From an uncultured Lachnospiraceae bacterium (lineage in GTDB: Bacteria; Bacillota; Clostridia; Lachnospirales; Lachnospiraceae): a DNA stretch of 64,000 nucleotides. Location of the stretch: positions 1-64,000 of the forward strand of contig CAJUBE010000001.1 in the NCBI GenBank assembly GCA_910584725.1, written 5' to 3'. Below the pieces are notes generated by a model that saw only the letters and a program-made list of their open reading frames with translations, had not been told where the DNA came from and ran no database searches. Of this stretch, positions 17,959 through 26,126 are shown one piece after another (within the stretch, counting starts at the first letter, position 1; each line of letters opens with the position of its first letter). The position numbers and the translations under genes were made by a program.

Positions 17959-18375
17959 TTACCGATTCTTGATTATATCAAGAAAATCCTGCGGGGAAAC
18001 CGCCGAAACTTCTGAGCCATCGAAATCTTTCACATTTCTTGTAATAATATATTGCGCTCCCTTACCCTTGGCACATTTGTCTTGCAGACAATCCTCAAAA
18101 TCTTTAAACTCTTCATCTGCAATCGCCTTGAGTACCTCCTCATGGCTTGCACCCGCTACCCGAAGAAAACCACACAAATCTGTCAACCATTCCCTTCTGC
18201 TTTTCTCCGGCACTTTTCGCAAAATATACCATATATTTGGAATAGAATGAAATGCCAGATATCCCGTCAACTCGTTCCCTGCACATTTCCGAAGTATCCC
18301 CGCCGCCGCTTCATAAAATGGTTCTCTCTCCAAAAGGAAGTCGATAATCACATTCGTATCAATTAACACTACCAT
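17959..18375 (-). CDS. PIN-domain toxin (VapC-like RNase)
   Basis: A 138-residue PIN-domain protein of the PF13470 type. MVVLIDTNVIIDFLLERE carries the first catalytic Asp, KDFEDCLQ the central acidic pair, and IITRNVKDF the last acidic residue; all metal-binding positions appear intact, so it should be an active ribonuclease. I choose ATG 18375, which overlaps the antitoxin stop by 17 bp; a longer frame exists but its first 53 residues are antisense-like and non-homologous. With the small gene upstream it forms a type II toxin-antitoxin pair inserted between gatA and gatB. Target RNA unknown. Confidence 0.85.
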   Translation of the reverse strand: MVVLIDTNVIIDFLLEREPFYEAAAGILRKCAGNELTGYLAFHSIPNIWYILRKVPEKSRREWLTDLCGFLRVAGASHEEVLKAIADEEFKDFEDCLQDKCAKGKGAQYIITRNVKDFDGSEVSAVSPQDFLDIIKNR

Positions 18376-18604
18376 ATCTCTCTGCACGTGCCTCCTCCAG
18401 TTCTTTATCCGGATCAAAATCTTTCGGTAAATACTTCCGAATTTCTTCACGTGCCTCATCCAACCTGTGGAATGCCTGCATACCATCATCTGCATTTTCT
18501 TCCCGAATTGGCATAAGTCTTTGAATAATCTCAATTAAGAATCTTACATTATCGTCGGATAAGCTGCCTATCATCTGAACCGCCTGTTCCTGTAATCCGG
18601 TCAT
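18359..18604 (-). CDS. Antitoxin partner of the PIN toxin
   Basis: An 81-residue acidic protein (MTGLQEQAVQMIGSLSDD...). The N-terminal VRFLIEIIQRLMPI segment is a probable dimerisation helix and the C-terminal half (EEIRKYLPKDFDPDKELEEARAERYG) resembles toxin-binding tails of PIN antitoxins. No family name can be assigned from sequence alone. Start ATG 18604 is chosen for its GGAGGTG RBS; a longer frame to 18667 has none. The order antitoxin-toxin with a 17-bp overlap is the usual one, supporting the pairing. Confidence 0.78.
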   Translation of the reverse strand: MTGLQEQAVQMIGSLSDDNVRFLIEIIQRLMPIREENADDGMQAFHRLDEAREEIRKYLPKDFDPDKELEEARAERYGSVN

Positions 18605-18697
18605 AAGACACACCTCCACTTCCTTCTGTTTAGAAGATATTATACTCTTTCCGCGTGTTTTATTCAATTATCAACGTACACAAAACAAAACATTCCT

Positions 18698-20146
18698 TCA
18701 TTGCACTTGTCCGCGTTGCTCGTAAGTATATGCGGCTCTGATCAGCTTCTTCTCCTGAAAGCAGTCCCCGATCAACTGCAGGCCGATGGGCAACCCCTTG
18801 CTGTCCTGCCCGCAGGGAACGCTGATGCCGGGCAGTCCCGCCAGATTCACGGCGATCGTATAAATATCGCCCAGATACATCTGTATCGGGTCAGCCAGAC
18901 TCTCCCCCAGCTTCGGCGCGGTCGTGGGCGCCACGGGACCGAGAATCAGGTCGTATTTGGAAAAAGCCTCATCGAACGCCTTTTTAATCAGCGCCTTCAC
19001 CTTCAAAGCTTTCAGATAATAAGCGTCATAGTAGCCGGAACTCAAAACGAAGGAACCGAGCATAATACGGCGTTTTACTTCCTCCCCGAACCCCTCGGAA
19101 CGGGATTTTTTATACATGTTGTGAAGACCCGCGTACTCTTCCGTGCGATAACCGTACTTGATGCCGTCGAATCGCTCCAGATTGGAGCTCGCCTCCGCCG
19201 CCGCAATGGTATAGTAAGCCGGAATCGCATATTCCACCAGACTTAAGTCAAACCGCTCCACCACAGCGCCGCTGTCCGCCAGAACTTCCGCAGCCTGCAG
19301 CACAGCCGTCCTCACCTCATCACCCAGACCCTCTCCCAGATAGTCGTTTGGTATACCGATGCGCATTCCTTTCACATCTTCCGTGAGCGCCGCCGTAAAA
19401 TCAGTATCGTCTCTGGAAACGGACGTGGAATCCTTCGTATCATGGGAAGCTAGAACCTCAAGCACCGCCGCGCAGTCCCTCACATCCTTTGTCAACGGGC
19501 CGATCTGATCCAGCGAGGAACCGTAGGCAATCAGACCATAACGGGAAACCGTGCCATAGGTGGGTTTCATGCCCACCACCCCGCAGTAGGAGGCCGGCTG
19601 TCTGATGGAACCGCCCGTGTCGGAACCGATTGCGTAAATACATTCGTCTGCCGCCACCGCCGCCGCCGAACCGCCCGAAGAACCGCCCGGCACATGCTCG
19701 ATATTCCTCGGGTTCTTTGTGGGGCCGTACGCCGAAGTTTCCGTGGTGGAGCCCATGGCAAACTCGTCCATATTGGTCTTGCCAAGAATCACCGCCCCCG
19801 CCTTCTGCAGATTTTTCACGGCCTCCGCCGTGTAGGTCGGCACGAAATTATGCAGGATTTTCGAAGAACAGGTGGTGCGCAGCCCTTCCGTGCAGATATT
19901 GTCCTTCACCGCCACCGGCACGCCGGCAAGCGGCCCTGCGAGCTCTCCCGCCTCGATTTTTGCCTGTACCGCCCGCGCCTGCGCCAAGGCGCCCTCCCTG
20001 TCTACCGTTACATAACAGTTGTAATTCTTATCTTCTTTCTCTATCTGCGCAAGCAGAGCCTCCGCAGCTTCCACCGCGGTGGTCTCCCCCGCCCTTATTG
20101 CCGTCGAGAGTTGCGTCGCGGTCATATCTATTATATTCATACTCAT
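18698..20146 (-). CDS. gatA: Aspartyl/glutamyl-tRNA amidotransferase subunit A
   Basis: Amidase subunit of GatCAB that releases ammonia from glutamine. The Ser-cisSer-Lys triad is visible: Lys81 in GVPVAVKDNI, Ser156 in PGGSSGGSA, Ser180 in GSDTGGSIRQP. Length 482-483 is normal. I choose ATG 20146 (AAGGAG 7 nt upstream) over the GTG two codons earlier; another ATG at 20140 is farther from the RBS. A 120-nt gap with a family-2 repeat separates it from gatC, and the PIN toxin-antitoxin pair lies directly downstream instead of gatB. Confidence 0.96.
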   Translation of the reverse strand: MSMNIIDMTATQLSTAIRAGETTAVEAAEALLAQIEKEDKNYNCYVTVDREGALAQARAVQAKIEAGELAGPLAGVPVAVKDNICTEGLRTTCSSKILHNFVPTYTAEAVKNLQKAGAVILGKTNMDEFAMGSTTETSAYGPTKNPRNIEHVPGGSSGGSAAAVAADECIYAIGSDTGGSIRQPASYCGVVGMKPTYGTVSRYGLIAYGSSLDQIGPLTKDVRDCAAVLEVLASHDTKDSTSVSRDDTDFTAALTEDVKGMRIGIPNDYLGEGLGDEVRTAVLQAAEVLADSGAVVERFDLSLVEYAIPAYYTIAAAEASSNLERFDGIKYGYRTEEYAGLHNMYKKSRSEGFGEEVKRRIMLGSFVLSSGYYDAYYLKALKVKALIKKAFDEAFSKYDLILGPVAPTTAPKLGESLADPIQMYLGDIYTIAVNLAGLPGISVPCGQDSKGLPIGLQLIGDCFQEKKLIRAAYTYEQRGQVQ

Positions 20147-20166
20147 TTCCACTCCTTATGCAATAT

Positions 20167-20264
20167 CTGCGGAGAATGACCGTATTCTGGTCATTCTCTT
20201 ATGCGAGACATAGTAATTCTTCGCAAAGCAGCCTTTGCTGCGAGCGTTAGAATTACTTCTCGCA
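20167..20264. repeat. Interspersed double-hairpin repeat, family 2 (copy a)
   Basis: Two adjacent hairpins: GAGAATGACC/GGTCATTCTC, then GCGAGA..TAGTAATTCT / AGAATTACTTCTCGC with an inner GCAAAG/CTTTGC. Related copies at 22866, 39614 and 50976. It begins at the gatC stop codon and fills the gatC-gatA gap. Confidence 0.75.
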
Positions 20265-20558
20265 TTACTCAAACGTCCGCGGCACCACAAACATCCCGTC
20301 TTTCTCCTGCGGCGCATTGGATAACAACCGTTCTCTCTCATCCCCGTTGGTCACCACATCCTCCCGGAACACATTCTCCACCGAAAATACATGGGACATG
20401 GGCTCCACGTCTGTCGTGTCAAGCTCGCCCAGCTTGTCGATATAGTCGAGCATCCGCCCCATATCCGACTTCGCCTGCTCTTTCTCCTCATCCGACAGCT
20501 CCAGCTTCGCGAGAATCCCTACATATTCTATTGTCTCATCGCTTATGATATTTGCCAT
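20265..20558 (-). CDS. gatC: Aspartyl/glutamyl-tRNA amidotransferase subunit C
   Basis: A 97-residue small subunit that links GatA and GatB and stabilises the complex. ISDETIEYVGILAKLELSDEE and the C-terminal DGMFVVPRTFE are family signatures, and length is normal. Start ATG follows GGGAGA at 7 nt. It lies 11 nt downstream of aspS, consistent with one aspS-gatCA-gatB operon; its stop codon abuts a family-2 repeat. Confidence 0.95.
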   Translation of the reverse strand: MANIISDETIEYVGILAKLELSDEEKEQAKSDMGRMLDYIDKLGELDTTDVEPMSHVFSVENVFREDVVTNGDERERLLSNAPQEKDGMFVVPRTFE

Positions 20559-20569
20559 GCTTTTTCTCC

Positions 20570-22321
20570 CTACGCCCTCACTTTAATATGCACTTCCCTA
20601 AGCTGCTGCTCCGTCACATCCCCCGGCGCGCCGCACATCAGATCCTGCGCGGAACCGCTCATGGGGAAAGCGATCACTTCCCTGATGTTCTCCTCATTCC
20701 GAAGCAGCATGATCATGCGGTCAACGCCCGGCGCCATGCCCGCGTGCGGCGGCGCGCCAAACTGGAACGCATTGTACAGCGCGCCAAACTTAGTCTTCAA
20801 CGTCTCCTCGTCATAACCTGCGATGGCAAAGGCTTTCTCCATGATCTCCATATCGTGATTTCGCACCGCGCCGGAGGAAAGCTCCACACCGTTGCAGACG
20901 ATATCGTACTGATAGGCCAGCACTTCCAGCGGATCCATGGTGTTAAGCGCCTCCAGACCTCCCTGCGGCATGGAGAAGGGATTGTGGGTAAAGCCGATCT
21001 GTTTCGTCTCCGGGTCACGCTCAAACATGGGGAAATCGTTGATATAGCAGAACCGGTACGCGTTCTTTTCAAGCAGCTCCAGCTTCTGCCCCAGCTCCGT
21101 GCGAAGCTGCCCCGCATAGTAGGCCGCCCGCTCCTCCTTATCCGCGATAAAGAAAATCGTGTCGCCCACTGAAAGTCCTGCCAGTTCGCGAAGCTCTCCC
21201 TTTTTCTCCTCCGGGATAAACTTGTCGATAGGCCCTTTGTAGCTTAAGTCCTCCGCCACTTCCAGATAACCGAGGCCACCCATGCCCATATCCGTGGCAA
21301 ATTTTAACAGCTTCTCATGGAAGCCTTTCGACATATCCGCGTGCACCTTGATCGCCCGGACTGTCCTGCCATGAAAAGGCTTGAAGGTACATGCCTGGAA
21401 AAAGTCAGTCAGATCTATAATCCGCAGCGGGTTTCTCAAGTCCGGCTTATCCGTGCCGAACTCTAACATCGCCTGCTTGTAGCTGATAATCGGGTAAGGC
21501 GCCTTTGTCACCGCCGCCCCCTCCGGCGCAAATTTCTCAAACACGGCGGAGAGTACCTCCTCACCCACCGCAAACACATCCTCCTGGGTCGCGAAGCTCA
21601 TCTCAAAGTCGAGCTGATAAAATTCACCGGGCGATCGGTCCGCCCTCGCATCCTCATCCCGGAAACATGGCGCGATCTGAAAATATTTGTCAAATCCCGA
21701 CACCATCAAAAGCTGTTTGAACTGTTGGGGCGCCTGTGGCAAAGCGTAAAACTTGCCCTTATACTTTCTCGAAGGCACGATATAGTCTCTCGCGCCCTCC
21801 GGGGACGACGCGCACAAAATCGGCGTCTGAATCTCCAGAAAGCCCAGCTCCGTCATCTTTTCCCGCAGATAGGCAATCACCCGGGAACGAAAAATAATAT
21901 TGTCCTTCACCTTCTGGTTGCGCAGATCAAGATAGCGGTATTTCAGGCGCACATCCTCTCTTGTCTCTCTGGAAGTCATAATCTCAAAGGGAAGCTGCTT
22001 ATAAACTTTTCCCAGCACATCCACCTTATGCGCCTCCAGCTCGATGGTGCCTGTGGGAATTCGGGGATTGTAAGTCTCCTCGTCCCGTTTTTCGATCAGT
22101 CCCTCAACGGAAACGCTCATCTCCTTGGACAGCCCTTCCAAAAGGGAAGTGTCCCGCATCACCACCTGCAATACCCCGTACATGTCCCGCAGATCCACAA
22201 AGGATACGCCGCCATGGTCCCTGATGTTCTCGATCCACCCCGCCACACGCAGCTCTTTTCCGATATCGCTCTCGCTGATTTCCTGTAATGTTACATCCCT
22301 GTACTGATTTTTGATTGTCAT
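20570..22321 (-). CDS. aspS: Aspartyl-tRNA synthetase, probably non-discriminating
   Basis: A 583-residue bacterial-type AspRS: N-terminal anticodon-binding OB fold, catalytic core with class II motif 2 (APCFRDEDARADRSPGEFYQ) and motif 3 (GAPPHAGMAPGVDRMIML), and a GAD insertion between. The anticodon-domain segment IRDHGGVSFVDLRD has His36, where discriminating enzymes such as E. coli have Leu; His at this position is associated with non-discriminating AspRS that also charges tRNA(Asn). Being first in an operon with gatCAB, it probably supplies Asp-tRNA(Asn) for amidation. Start ATG follows AGGAGAGG. Its leader contains a T-box and a second structured element. Confidence 0.96.
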   Translation of the reverse strand: MTIKNQYRDVTLQEISESDIGKELRVAGWIENIRDHGGVSFVDLRDMYGVLQVVMRDTSLLEGLSKEMSVSVEGLIEKRDEETYNPRIPTGTIELEAHKVDVLGKVYKQLPFEIMTSRETREDVRLKYRYLDLRNQKVKDNIIFRSRVIAYLREKMTELGFLEIQTPILCASSPEGARDYIVPSRKYKGKFYALPQAPQQFKQLLMVSGFDKYFQIAPCFRDEDARADRSPGEFYQLDFEMSFATQEDVFAVGEEVLSAVFEKFAPEGAAVTKAPYPIISYKQAMLEFGTDKPDLRNPLRIIDLTDFFQACTFKPFHGRTVRAIKVHADMSKGFHEKLLKFATDMGMGGLGYLEVAEDLSYKGPIDKFIPEEKKGELRELAGLSVGDTIFFIADKEERAAYYAGQLRTELGQKLELLEKNAYRFCYINDFPMFERDPETKQIGFTHNPFSMPQGGLEALNTMDPLEVLAYQYDIVCNGVELSSGAVRNHDMEIMEKAFAIAGYDEETLKTKFGALYNAFQFGAPPHAGMAPGVDRMIMLLRNEENIREVIAFPMSGSAQDLMCGAPGDVTEQQLREVHIKVRA

Positions 22322-22351
22322 GGCTACCTCTCCTCTTCATAAATATGTCTT

Positions 22352-22522
22352 GTATAAGCAGATTCGAGATGCTCCGCATCTCTCATTCGCGGTCTCCGTT
22401 CCACTCCGGTTCGCGCAGAACAGACATCCCCCGGATGTCTTGCGCCTCGTCAGAAGGCTTCCGAAACATTCGCTCATGCAAGCATGACTCATGTTCCGTA
22501 AGCCTTCTGACTCTGCTTATAC
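22352..22522 (-). ncRNA. 171-nt multi-branched structured element between T-box terminator and aspS
   Basis: The ends GTATAAGCAGA (22352-22362) and TCTGCTTATAC (22512-22522) are perfectly complementary and close a multiloop. Inside are a 19-bp arm with two mismatches (22451-22469 / 22491-22509) topped by TCATGC/GCATGA, an 8-bp hairpin AGACATCC/GGATGTCT (22422-22440) flanked by GCGCA/TGCGC, a weaker CGCG hairpin, and GAGATGC/GCATCTC (22366-22382). It is transcribed on the minus strand as part of the aspS leader. It could be a folded RNA domain or a miniature inverted-repeat element; I recognise no named RNA family. Confidence 0.5.
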
Positions 22523-22526
22523 GCGC

Positions 22527-22860
22527 AAAACGCCCCGGAACACATTGCTGTATTCCGGGACGGATATGTTTCATTATCCGCGGTACCACCCGCATTGATA
22601 AGCCGCCATCTCCAGACAAGATGAAATTCGCCTTACCCTCTCAATCACTTAACGCGTGTCACGTACTGCCCTAGTCCTGCTCATGACACCCGTGTCATTG
22701 ACACTCGTGTCACATTTAGTATCTTTCCTCGATGATCCCCTATCGCAAAATTCAGACAGTCTGCTCCGGAGTGTTCCCGTCCCTGCCTTTCACTAACAGC
22801 GCTCTCAGTCGGTGACGCCGTATTCCTGTCGCTTCCCTCAGGGTGAGTCTCCTTCATAGC
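22527..22860 (-). promoter_or_regulatory. T-box riboswitch with terminator, upstream of aspS-gatCAB
   Basis: On the minus strand the T-box core GCGGGTGGTACCGCGG is at 22593-22578, followed by the terminator CGTCCCGGAATA ... TGTTCCGGGGCG then TTTT (22562-22527). Stem I upstream contains the conserved distal loop part (GAGAGC, GTTAGTGAAAGGC). The best specifier candidate is AAC (Asn, followed by the conserved purine A) in GGGAACAC at 22771-22778, which overlaps a GAA (Glu). An aspS-gatCAB operon controlled by a T-box reading Asn and Glu codons is known from Clostridium acetobutylicum (from memory), so this assignment fits; GAC (Asp) remains possible. Confidence 0.85.
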
Positions 22861-22865
22861 ATTTC

Positions 22866-22957
22866 GCAGAGAATGCTGCTCTTTCGCATTCTCTTATGTG
22901 AAGCTTGAAAACACTTAGCGAGGTTCTTTCGAGCCTGGTGTTTTCCTTCACACTTGT
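22866..22957. repeat. Interspersed double-hairpin repeat, family 2 (divergent copy d)
   Basis: Shares GAGAATGC...GCATTCTCTTATG with copies a and c, then an unrelated hairpin GAAAACAC/GTGTTTTC. It lies at the 5' end of the aspS leader, just inside the probable transcription start. Confidence 0.55.
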
Positions 22958-22962
22958 ATACA

Positions 22963-22991
22963 TGTATAACATAATTCTTTCCAATGTGCAA
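22963..22991 (-). promoter_or_regulatory. Promoter of the aspS-gatCAB operon
   Basis: TTGCAC (22991-22986), 17-nt spacer, TATACA (22968-22963) preceded by TGT. Start near 22956 gives a leader of about 635 nt containing the family-2 repeat, the T-box and the multi-branched element. Confidence 0.6.
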
Positions 22992-23056
22992 GTATTTTAT
23001 GATAAAAATAGGCTATGTACACCAAAAAATACATCTTTTGCATCGCGGGACAGATT

Positions 23057-23695
23057 TCACAAATAGATTTTCGCCAATCTTCCAAGCCCCGCCGCATCCA
23101 TCTCCACAAATCCGCCTGTCTCTTCACTATACGAGGCAAAGGAAATCCCGTCGTCCCCCTTACGAATCCGGTAAATACTGCCCTGCGTGATACATGCCGC
23201 CCTCCCTGTATAGGGAATCGGCTCCGGGCAGACCGCCTCCAGAAGCGCAAACAGAACCGCTCCGTGAGCTGTCAGAAGAACCCGCTCCGCGTCGTGGAAA
23301 TCACCCGTTATTTTATCAAATGCCTGTCCGGCACGCTTTACCAGCGTCTCTCTGGATTCCATGCCCGGGCAGTCGCTGTCGGGATACTTTGCCTTCATGT
23401 CATTTAACGACATGCCTTCCCCTTCGCCAAAGCCTCGCTCAATGAGAAGTTCTTCCACGGCAATCTTTTCTTTCGGATAACCCAGCCTGTCCGCCGCAAT
23501 CTCCGCGGTTTCGCGCGCCCTTTTTAACGGGCTTGATACAATGGCATCCATCCGCACGTCAAGCGCGCACAGCTTACGCACCGTGTCGTCCACCTGCGCT
23601 CTCCCCTTTTCATTTAAGGGAATATCCGTATGTCCCTGCAGGAGCCGCTTCTTATTCCAGTCCGTCTCGCCGTGACGGAGCAAATATATATCCAT
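23057..23695 (-). CDS. Histidine phosphatase family protein (phosphoglycerate mutase-like)
   Basis: A 212-residue cytoplasmic protein with MDIYLLRHGETDWNKKRLLQG, the RHG phosphohistidine motif of the superfamily, SSPLKRARETAE with the second Arg, the acidic GFGEGEGMS loop, and LLTAHGAVLFAL with the second active-site His. Length fits the small cofactor-dependent mutase/phosphatase group such as CobC or GpmB relatives. Substrate cannot be inferred from the context, which is dapL upstream (122 nt) and the aspS operon downstream. The 23696-23817 gap shows no clear feature. Confidence 0.85.
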   Translation of the reverse strand: MDIYLLRHGETDWNKKRLLQGHTDIPLNEKGRAQVDDTVRKLCALDVRMDAIVSSPLKRARETAEIAADRLGYPKEKIAVEELLIERGFGEGEGMSLNDMKAKYPDSDCPGMESRETLVKRAGQAFDKITGDFHDAERVLLTAHGAVLFALLEAVCPEPIPYTGRAACITQGSIYRIRKGDDGISFASYSEETGGFVEMDAAGLGRLAKIYL

Positions 23696-23817
23696 GTTCT
23701 GATGCCTCTCTCCCTTTTGCCATTCCAGAACCTCTTTTCGGCAAAATTACGCTTCTCAATATCCCTGTTTCTGACGGCTGCTGCCAACCCGGACTTCTTC
23801 CTGCGCAGACTTTTGCT

Positions 23818-25038
23818 TTACACGCCCAGCTTCTTAATCCGGTCAACCGCTTCCACGGTATTTTCGTAGCTGCCGAACGCCGTCAGCCTGAAATACGTCT
23901 CACCGCTCGGCCCAAAGCCCGACCCGGGCGTGCCGACCACATTCGCCGTCTCAAGCAGATAGTCAAAAAACGCCCAGCTCGTCATGCCGTTTGACGCTTT
24001 CAGCCAGATATAAGGCGCATTGACGCCGCCGGAGACTTGGAACCCGGCCGACTTCAGCCCATCCAGAATATAGGCCGCATTCTTCATATAATAAGCGACC
24101 AGCTCTTTCGTCTCTCTCTTTCCTGCCTCGCTGTAGACCGCCTCTCCTGCCCTCTGGATGATGTAAGGCGCGCCGTTGTATTTCGTGCCGTGCCGTCTTG
24201 CCCAGAGTCCGTGGAGCGCCACATTTCCCGCCTTAAGCTCCTTCGGAACCACGGTAAAGCCCAGACGCACACCGGTAAAGCCCGCATTTTTCGAGAAAGA
24301 CCGAAGCTCGATAGCACAGGTTCTCGCCCCCTCGCACTCGTAGATGCTGTGGGGCACGTCCGCCTCTGATATATATGCCTCGTATGCCGCGTCATAGATA
24401 ATGATGGAACCGTTTTTGTTGGCGTAATCCACCCACTCCTGCAACTGTGCTTTCGTGATGGTGGAACCCGTCGGATTGTTTGGAAAGCACAGATAAATCA
24501 GATCCGGCACGGTCTTTGGCAGCTCCGGCGCAAAACCGTTCCACTCTGTGCAGGGCATGTAAATCACATCGCTCCAATTGCCCGTGCTCTCATCGTAGGT
24601 GCCTGTCCTGCCCGCCATCACATTCGTGTCCACATACACCGGGTATACGGGGTCGCAGACCGCAATCTTGTTGTCTGTGGCAAAAATCTCCTGAATGTTG
24701 CCGGAATCGCACTTCGCCCCGTCGGAGACGAAAATCTCGTCCGCCTCAATCCGACAGCCCCTCGCCCTGTAATCATTCTCCGCGATCGCCGTGCGCAGAA
24801 ATTCGTAGCCCAAGTCGGGCGCATACCCGCGAAATGTCTTCTCGTCCGCCATCTCGTCCACCGCCCCGTGAAGCGCGCTGATAATTGCCGGGGTGAGCGG
24901 TCTTGTCACGTCACCGATCCCCAGTCTTATGATTTTTTTGTCCGGGTTAGCCGCCGCGTAGGCGTTCACCTTCTTACCAATTGTAGAAAATAAGTAGCTC
25001 CCGGGTAATTTTAAGTAATTGTCATTTACCTTTACCAT
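23818..25038 (-). CDS. dapL: LL-diaminopimelate aminotransferase
   Basis: A 406-residue PLP-dependent fold-type I aminotransferase that makes LL-diaminopimelate from tetrahydrodipicolinate in one step. MVKVNDNYLKLPGSYLFSTIGKK, RLGIGDVTRPL, FRGYAPDLGYEFLR, FVSDGAKCDSGNIQ and CFPNNPTGSTI are DapL signatures; SFSKNAGFTGVRLG contains the PLP lysine. Length is normal (about 410). Together with dapF about 100 nt upstream it gives the last steps to meso-diaminopimelate for lysine and peptidoglycan. Confidence 0.95.
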   Translation of the reverse strand: MVKVNDNYLKLPGSYLFSTIGKKVNAYAAANPDKKIIRLGIGDVTRPLTPAIISALHGAVDEMADEKTFRGYAPDLGYEFLRTAIAENDYRARGCRIEADEIFVSDGAKCDSGNIQEIFATDNKIAVCDPVYPVYVDTNVMAGRTGTYDESTGNWSDVIYMPCTEWNGFAPELPKTVPDLIYLCFPNNPTGSTITKAQLQEWVDYANKNGSIIIYDAAYEAYISEADVPHSIYECEGARTCAIELRSFSKNAGFTGVRLGFTVVPKELKAGNVALHGLWARRHGTKYNGAPYIIQRAGEAVYSEAGKRETKELVAYYMKNAAYILDGLKSAGFQVSGGVNAPYIWLKASNGMTSWAFFDYLLETANVVGTPGSGFGPSGETYFRLTAFGSYENTVEAVDRIKKLGV

Positions 25039-25136
25039 GATTATTCTATCCTTCCTTTTTTCTTCTCTCGTCTTTTGTTCCTCACGCCGCTTCTGAGCCG
25101 CTTTCTCAGGCCTATATTCCCGTCCTGTGTCTCTTT

Positions 25137-25970
25137 CTATATTTCCCCCTCAAAAACCGCTGCCGCAGGCCCCGTCATATAGACCAGATCCGCCTCTCTG
25201 TCCCATGTAATGACAAGATCGCCGCCAAGGAGCTTCACCGTAACCGTCTCTTCCGTCAGGCCGTTCAGGACACATGCCACGGCAACCGCACAGGCGCCCG
25301 TGCCGCAGGCGAGCGTTTCCCCCGTGCCGCGCTCCCACACCCGCATCTGCACGGTATTTCTGTCGATCACCTTCACAAACTCCGTATTGGTACGTCTCGG
25401 AAACCGCTCATGATTTTCAAAATAAGGACCAATCTCTTCTATCGCAAGGGAGTCCACGTCATCCAGATACACCACCGCATGGGGATTTCCCATTGACACG
25501 CATGTCATTTTATAGTCCCGCCCCTTCACACGGATGGTTTCATCAATCGCCTGCTCGTTCTCGCTGACCACAGGCACCAGCTCTGCCTTAAGCTGCGGCG
25601 CTCCCATATTGACCTTCACCTGTTCTACTTTTCCTTCTTTTACAACAAGTGTCAAATATTTTACGCTCCCCGCGCTTATGACGGTGATGTCAGTTTTTTC
25701 GGTAAGTCCTTTGTCGTAGACAAATTTCCCCACGCAGCGAATGCCGTTGCCGCACATCTCCGCCCGCGTACCGTCCGCATTGTACATCTCCATCTCAAAG
25801 TCCGCCTCAGCTGACGGGTTGATAAAGATCACCCCGTCGCCGCCGATCCCAAAATGCCTGTCACTCAGACGGCGCACCAGTTCCGGCTTTTCCTCCTGCG
25901 GTATCCGTTCGCGGCTGCCATCCACATAGACATAATCGTTGCCGCAGCCTTGCATTTTTGTGAATTTCAT
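25137..25970 (-). CDS. dapF: Diaminopimelate epimerase
   Basis: Interconverts LL- and meso-diaminopimelate with two cysteines: MCGNGIRCVGKF holds one and LACGTGACAVAV the other. MKFTKMQGCGNDYVYVDG is the family N-terminus. I choose ATG 25970, preceded by GGAG at 6 nt; two in-frame ATGs up to 25982 would add four residues. Length 277 is normal. It is upstream of dapL, probably co-transcribed. An exact copy of the dispersed palindrome (25494-25507) lies in the coding sequence. Confidence 0.94.
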   Translation of the reverse strand: MKFTKMQGCGNDYVYVDGSRERIPQEEKPELVRRLSDRHFGIGGDGVIFINPSAEADFEMEMYNADGTRAEMCGNGIRCVGKFVYDKGLTEKTDITVISAGSVKYLTLVVKEGKVEQVKVNMGAPQLKAELVPVVSENEQAIDETIRVKGRDYKMTCVSMGNPHAVVYLDDVDSLAIEEIGPYFENHERFPRRTNTEFVKVIDRNTVQMRVWERGTGETLACGTGACAVAVACVLNGLTEETVTVKLLGGDLVITWDREADLVYMTGPAAAVFEGEI

Positions 25971-26126
25971 GTCCATCTCCATTCCGAAACATAATTCCAG
26001 TTTTCTTTCAAGTATATATCCATCCTTACAAAAATGCTACCCCGACATACGCAGCGGTCCACATTTTTGTTATGATTCATTACCTTTCACACCCGCATCC
26101 GATGAACACAAAATGCCCCGAACCCG

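Noticed and set aside
22441..22522. tRNA-like reading of the multi-branched element
   Set aside because: No CCA-type acceptor, T-loop GTTCRA or anticodon arm of correct size could be fitted.
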